Shown here in pieces: positions 63,041 through 64,000 of a stretch of DNA of 64,000 nt. Where the stretch lies: positions 42,742,001-42,806,000 of the forward strand of contig NC_073357.2 of the NCBI RefSeq assembly GCF_027580225.2, written 5' to 3'. Position 1 is the first letter of the stretch. Each line of letters begins with the position of its first letter. Source of the stretch: Misgurnus anguillicaudatus. Lineage: Eukaryota; Chordata; Actinopteri; Cypriniformes; Cobitidae. The notes under the pieces were generated by a model that was not told the origin of the DNA, searched no databases, and worked only from the letters and a program-made list of their open reading frames with translations. Both the position numbers and the translations under genes were made by a program.

Positions 63041-63789
63041 CTGCTTATATGGTGAATGTGAATTACAGTACATAACAAGGTATACATTTTTTTTAGTATG
63101 TGTGTTCCCTGGGTTTGAACCACTGATCTATATAAATGACTGGATTGCGCATAGAACGCCTAACATAACAGCGTGAGGTGAAGCCAGCACAGAGTTCGAG
63201 CGGCCATCTTGGTATACCCAACCGGCAGACGGCGTCACTGACTTCCATTCAAAATCATGATCTAATTTCACCCGCTTTACAGCGTTTCAGTCACACAAGG
63301 TTAATTTTTAGGATATGTGTACGTAAATTAATAGTTAATTCTGGTGTTATCTGCAATTTTTATGTTTAAATTGGGCAGGATAAGGGATTTATAAAAAACC
63401 GTTAAGGTGAGTGTGTCTGCTATATTCTGTTAATGACATGGGTATAAATACAGTTTTTATGACATTAAGCTGCACGGTCAGTGTTATTTCTCTGAATAAG
63501 TTCAGGTTACTTGTAAAGATAACAATTACAAAACCAGAAAATTATTGCATGCACATACGATACAAGCATGGTTATTTATTTAGATTTCAGAATGAGCACG
63601 TTTGTCATTAATACTAAATATGCCGCTGATCTGATACTGTAATAAAGATGAATGTATAACTAGATATTAAAGTTTGAAGACAAACTTTATGTTGGCTTGA
63701 AAAAGCGTAGCTTGAACGTTTAAAACGGTTTGACAGAAGTTTAGTTTAGTAGGCTATCTGGCTGTTAGAATGTTTAAGTATGAAGGTAG
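63041..63789. other. Probable flank of the minisatellite-bearing repeat
   Basis: GTGAAGCCAGCACAGAGTTC, GACTTCCATTCAAAATCATG and TTATGTTGGCTTGAAAAAGC are, by recall, found next to TAGCATGATTAGC arrays in cyprinid genomes, so this stretch and the array may be one element. No end was defined. Confidence 0.4.
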
Positions 63790-64000
63790 CATGATTAGCA
63801 TGAAGTTAGCCTGATGTTAGCATGATTAGCATGAAGCTAGCATGATGCTAGCATGATTAGCATGAAGCTAGCATGATGCTAGCATGATTAGCATGAAGCT
63901 AGCATGATGCTAGCATGATTAGCATGAAGCTAGCATGATGCTAGCATGATTAGCATGAAGCTAGCATGATGCTAGCATGATTAGCATGAAGCTAACATGA
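63790..64000 (+). repeat. 31-bp higher-order minisatellite, open at window end
   Basis: Six full 31-bp units plus 25 bp of a seventh. Each unit is three diverged sub-units, CATGATTAG, CATGAAGCTAG and CATGATGCTAG (9+11+11). Units 2-6 are essentially identical; the first carries several changes, as expected at an array edge. The array runs into the window end, so its full length is unknown. Confidence 0.95.

Noticed and set aside
63790..64000. Regular direct repeats suggesting a CRISPR array
   Set aside because: Units are contiguous without spacers, and the genome is clearly vertebrate.

Overview
This is about 64 kb of AT-rich vertebrate DNA with no host gene I can recognise. The dispersed repeats point to a cypriniform fish (zebrafish/carp/loach group): many non-autonomous DNA transposons whose sequences I recall from cyprinid genomes (TTAAAGG...CCTTTAA elements, several hAT families, a GGGCCCGTATTTATAAA element), a tRNA-derived SINE, a Ty3/gypsy chromovirus and long dinucleotide arrays. 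The family names come from memory of sequence types. The repeat ends, target-site duplications (TSDs), nested boundaries and ORF lesions were read directly from the sequence.

Layout. 0.5-1.3 kb: a TTAA-ended element whose second copy lies at 54.8-56.8 kb. 2.7-5.5 kb: a hAT element with perfect 8-bp TSDs holding a further hAT > TTAA element > hAT nest. 8.9-10.6 kb: a composite with two insertions. 12.0-16.0 kb: a Harbinger-like element split by a second element that itself collected three more insertions. 19.1-22.85 kb: a 5'-truncated, minus-strand Ty3/gypsy chromovirus (protease to 3' LTR) with stops, frameshifts and a lost integrase catalytic residue. 23.5 kb: a SINE. 24.3-28.3 kb: a long-arm foldback and a CTCCGA-ended element. 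32.9 kb: a non-LTR reverse transcriptase remnant. 37.4-48.0 kb: a run of hAT and TTAA elements, several nested. 50.5 and 52.3 kb: foldbacks. 54.9 kb: an intact 404-bp solo LTR with a 5-bp TSD. 59.3 kb (minus): a 133-codon ORF that looks like the first exon of a transposon-associated (ISL2EU/YqaJ-type) protein. 60.3-61.9 kb: a second copy of the 43 kb element, split by a hAT. 63.79 kb to the window end: a 31-bp higher-order minisatellite.

Mobile elements cover a little under half of the window by summing the listed intervals. The rest is AT-rich sequence without convincing exons, so the window is best read as intergenic or long-intron DNA. Its main value is historical: several insertions can be compared with an empty copy in the same window, giving exact boundaries and a relative order of events. 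I found no sign of an operon, CRISPR array, functional rRNA/tRNA gene or novel multi-gene system.
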